Below, in pieces: positions 61,699 to 64,000 of a stretch of 64,000 nt of DNA. The position numbers were made by a program, and so were the translations under genes. Positions within the stretch are counted from its first letter, which is position 1; each line of letters starts with the position of its first letter. Where the stretch lies: the NCBI GenBank assembly GCA_963082975.1, contig OY720344.1, positions 81,642,053-81,706,052 on the forward strand, given 5' to 3'. The notes beneath the pieces are model-generated. The model did not search any database and was not told the DNA's origin. It saw only the letters and a program-made list of their open reading frames with translations. This DNA comes from Labia minor. Its lineage: Eukaryota; Arthropoda; Insecta; Dermaptera; Spongiphoridae.

Positions 61699-64000
61699 TA
61701 TTTCAATATTATTTTAAAAAATCATACATTTTTATTAGAGAATTTTGAATTATTATTTTGAATAGATGTATAGAAAATTATTAGAGTTATAAAAATTACC
61801 TCAAGTTTTTGATTTAAGAAGATGACACCGGAATTAGGATCAATTCGGAAATATTTATTGACTTCCCTATTTGCTGATCGTAATGTGTAACGCAATTGAC
61901 TGTTTTTGCCATCGTCAATGTCGGTAGCAGAGACTCGCATTACTTCATTATTCGCTGGTAAATCTTCAGGCATGGATTCCGAATACGACTGAAAAATGAA
62001 AACCAATTTTAGTTTGGATTCTAGATATGAAGAAATTAAAACAAATGTATATATATATAATAAAAAAAAAGTGGATAATTTCAAAGTTTAGAAAAAATAT
62101 ATCCTATTAACCAATTCTACCCAAAGTAATAGTTTCACCATTAAATGATTCTATTTTTTATTTTATTTATAAATATGTTGATATATATAATTAAGTAGGA
62201 AAGAAAGAGTTCATTTTTTATTTAATTGATTATTTTTGGAATATTTAACTGAATTAACTAATACAAGTAAAATTCCCATAGTTCTAGTTTATTGCACAAG
62301 AAAAATTTAAATATTATACATAAAAAAATATACATTTTTCAACGAGATTTATATTTCATTCCTGGATTTGGGAATTTGAGGATAAATCAGCATCCATTTC
62401 CCTAACATAGACAAATTTGATTAGTCATTATAGATTTATTCGAATTTCTCAAATGGAGACTATAAATTTATGAACATAATAATCTAAAATATGCCAATTA
62501 GGAATTTTTTGTTTCTTTATTTCTACTAAAATAACAATATATAATCACATTATCCATATATATATATATATATATATATAACTATTTAATAAAGCCACTC
62601 ATTTAATATAATCACGTAAATTAAATAAAAATTCGTAAAAAAAAATTCAGTAGGGAAAAATTAATAATTTAATTATAATCTAAGCCTTATATTTTGTTTT
62701 ATAGATTATTATATGTATTGCCTGATTTTTTTCCCTCCTTAATTACATATGATATTGCATATCTCTATTTGACAAGAGGATTTTGTTGAAATTGTAAACA
62801 CGTTCTGCAAATCTGTTTGGTTGATCAAATGAATCGATAATCTGCATTATTGGTAAACCCAGCTGTGTGTAATCTACTATTTTCTAAATAGGTACTGACA
62901 TATTAACAAATATTTTTCCATATCACCTTATTAAAAGTTGAATTCAAAAGAATTTAATATAAATAATTGCATATTTTAATTGTTTAATTTCAACTAAAAA
63001 GTATATAGAACAATAAATCTTCTTTTGATAAGATAAATGCTGTATTTTTATATTTAAAAAAAGTTTCAAAAACAAGATATTGAAAATATTCATTAAAAAT
63101 GCATAAAATAGTTAAAACAGAAAAATAAAAACTAATTAATAAAAAACAATCATACTAGATTTTATTATAGCGAATAATAATTAAAACAAGTATTCGTTTA
63201 ACATTTGTATTTAATGTGCTTTATTTTTAATAAAAAATACGAAGAAAACATCCTCTCTAATAAATAATGAAAATGAAAAACATGACTATTGAATTAAAAT
63301 CAAAATAGAAACTGAAGCTAAACATTAAAAATATCCTGTTAATTCTTTAGTGAAGTCTATCTAAATGGTGCAAATTAAGGTGACACGTCAAAAATAATCA
63401 ACTAGCTAACATGCTTTTTTTAAGTTAATTAACGAACCTTCCATGAATTTCCTCGTAAGACCTAAAATCCGATATTTATAAAAAAAATATATATATATAT
63501 TTATTAGTAAAATATTAAAACATAAACATATTTTTCTATTCTTTTGTTTTTTTATAATTTAATAAAATATGGGTAAACTTACCACTTTGTCGAAAATAGG
63601 GGTATTGTCATTGACATCCTCAATAGTGACTTTAATCGTACAGGTGTCATCCAATTGGGGCTTTCCGTTATCGGTAGCTCGCACTGTAATGTAAACTTCC
63701 TTTTCACGAGACGGTTCATCCCGATCAAAGGTCTAGAAATTAACAAATAAAGATTAGTATATTATTTCTTAATCAAGGGAATATAATGAATCAAAGAAGT
63801 AGGATTTACATAAATGGTGGTGATATTTCCGGTTTCTGGATCGATTCTGAATTTGGATCTGTCTTTTTGGTCTGTAACAAACGAGTAAGTGACCTTCCCT
63901 CCAGCTTCAGGAGGGTCCTTGTCTGTTGCATTGACCACGAATACGAATGTACCCTGAGGCATTTCCTCTTTCACTGTAGGGCGATATTCTCGGCATCTTG
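52606..64000 (-). CDS. Classical cadherin, Shotgun/DE- or N-cadherin family, 3' 20 exons
   Basis: Exons, 5' to 3': 63,810-64,000 (cut by the window), 63,583-63,732, 61,800-61,988, 61,408-61,616, 59,980-60,334, 59,725-59,896, 58,702-58,964, 58,445-58,603, 58,240-58,362, 57,764-58,070, 56,680-56,867, 56,253-56,591, 55,691-56,130, 55,404-55,603, 54,852-54,991, 54,556-54,777, 54,345-54,480, 53,342-53,560, 53,058-53,216 and 52,606-52,814. All have GT-AG borders and matching phases, giving 1,455 residues with no internal stop. The product is a calcium-dependent adhesion receptor of adherens junctions. Domain order: cadherin repeats, arthropod-type membrane-proximal region, EGF, LamG, membrane segment, catenin-binding tail. 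Only one EGF-LamG module favours Shotgun/DE-cadherin over long CadN, but more than seven cadherin repeats is more than Drosophila Shotgun has, so I leave the symbol open. The N-terminal repeats lie beyond the window. Confidence 0.95.
54556..56867 (-). CDS. Cadherin membrane-proximal region: last repeat, Fcc-type region, EGF, LamG
   Basis: The exons carry the degenerate final repeat (GDRNDNEMRPGRSSIFVYNY), then VYVEDPDDWDLNDKHF and SAHGSPYYHPEL, which are hallmark phrases of arthropod classical cadherins. Next comes a Cys-rich EGF (DPWCNC to GPHCEI, with CHNGG and CECPEGYEG) and one laminin-G domain (FWGDGWALYPPL to GCVRNLTFNDM). Drosophila N-cadherin has a second EGF-LamG pair here; this protein passes straight to the membrane segment after LYNLGMPSDSKN. 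Confidence 0.92.
55270..55340. repeat. Dispersed-repeat fragment in a cadherin intron
   Basis: TTTTTACTATCTCGC and TTAATTAATCCAATTTAAAT...TTGCGAAATAGTCGAGTGG match sequence at 14,053-14,392 and 19,660-19,820. The full element is not defined. Confidence 0.4.
57764..64000 (-). CDS. Cadherin ectodomain repeats
   Basis: The ten 5'-most exons encode extracellular cadherin repeats. Calcium-binding linkers are visible as EDVNDNTPIF, TDVNDNVPAF, ADKNDNAPKF, TNVNDNPPVF and IDINDNAPRL, with matching DRE/LDYE-type motifs (FDRDEPS, LDYESNS, FDREEKD, LDYETI) and A-D motifs (NATDKD, SATDID, NATDYD). One linker (ESNRKAPSF near 61.5 kb) lacks the usual NDN and probably binds calcium poorly. Exon borders do not follow repeat borders. 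The intron at 61,617-61,799 splits a repeat just before VKPAEPFSMNV. Confidence 0.95.
61070..61377. mobile_element. hAT-type MITE, family CAGCGGTCGGGGAAC (copy B), in a cadherin intron
   Basis: Ends are CAGCGTTCGGGGAACCGGGG and the complement of CAGCGGTCGGGGAACTTTTT, flanked by the exact duplication TTTTAGAG (61,062-61,069 and 61,378-61,385). It lies only 22 bp from the 3' border of the exon ending at 61,408, just inside the donor region of the intron. It is about 80-90% like copy A by eye. Confidence 0.92.
61989..63582. other. Cadherin intron, no element recognised
   Basis: About 1.6 kb of AT-rich intron with AT microsatellites. The coding phase joins exactly across it (FDKV to SYSESMPE), so no exon seems to be missing. 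Confidence 0.6.

Overview
This is a very AT-rich eukaryotic window with spliced genes and GT-AG introns. Two host genes point to an arthropod: an Eiger-type TNF ligand and a classical cadherin whose cytoplasmic tail resembles Drosophila Shotgun/CadN. The cadherin has a single EGF-LamG module before its membrane segment, which fits the reduced insect/crustacean form better than the chelicerate form; I cannot name the species. Most of the window is transposon sequence of many kinds: hAT and hAT-derived MITEs, a mariner, MULEs, a Helitron, LINE 3' ends and a long tRNA-headed SINE-like insertion.

Layout. 1-16.3 kb: no supported host gene; repeats, including a hAT element at 7079-11253 whose BED-finger transposase would be a full 619-residue frame but for an 837-bp SINE-like insertion, a tandem duplication at 12.9-14.0 kb, and a 14-bp-TIR element at 15.25-15.82 kb. 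16.3-28.0 kb (+): six 3' exons of egr (Eiger); the exons for the cytosolic and membrane part were not found, and the introns hold a LINE end, several MITEs and a deleted hAT. 28.3-29.0 kb: a deleted mariner. 29.0-31.2 kb: nothing recognised. 31.2-49.0 kb: a MULE-associated duplication. 49.2-52.6 kb: nothing recognised. 52.6-64.0 kb (-): twenty 3' exons of the cadherin, continuing past the window edge. egr and the cadherin are arranged tail to tail.

The most interesting structure is at 31,175-41,541. Two MULE ends with an exactly matching 8-bp target-site duplication enclose 10.4 kb. That interval holds a near-identical copy of the segment lying at 42,526-48.1 kb, which includes an intact, unrecognised four-exon gene (132 aa). 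The source copy ends in a second MULE with its own different, complete target-site duplication. The right junction of the copy falls at homologous positions of the two MULEs; the left junction has only 2 bp of microhomology. This looks like one-sided homology-templated repair of a break inside one MULE, using the other as template, which put a host gene between MULE ends: a Pack-MULE-like product with its donor still 10 kb away. A Helitron later inserted into the copy; the donor keeps the empty site.
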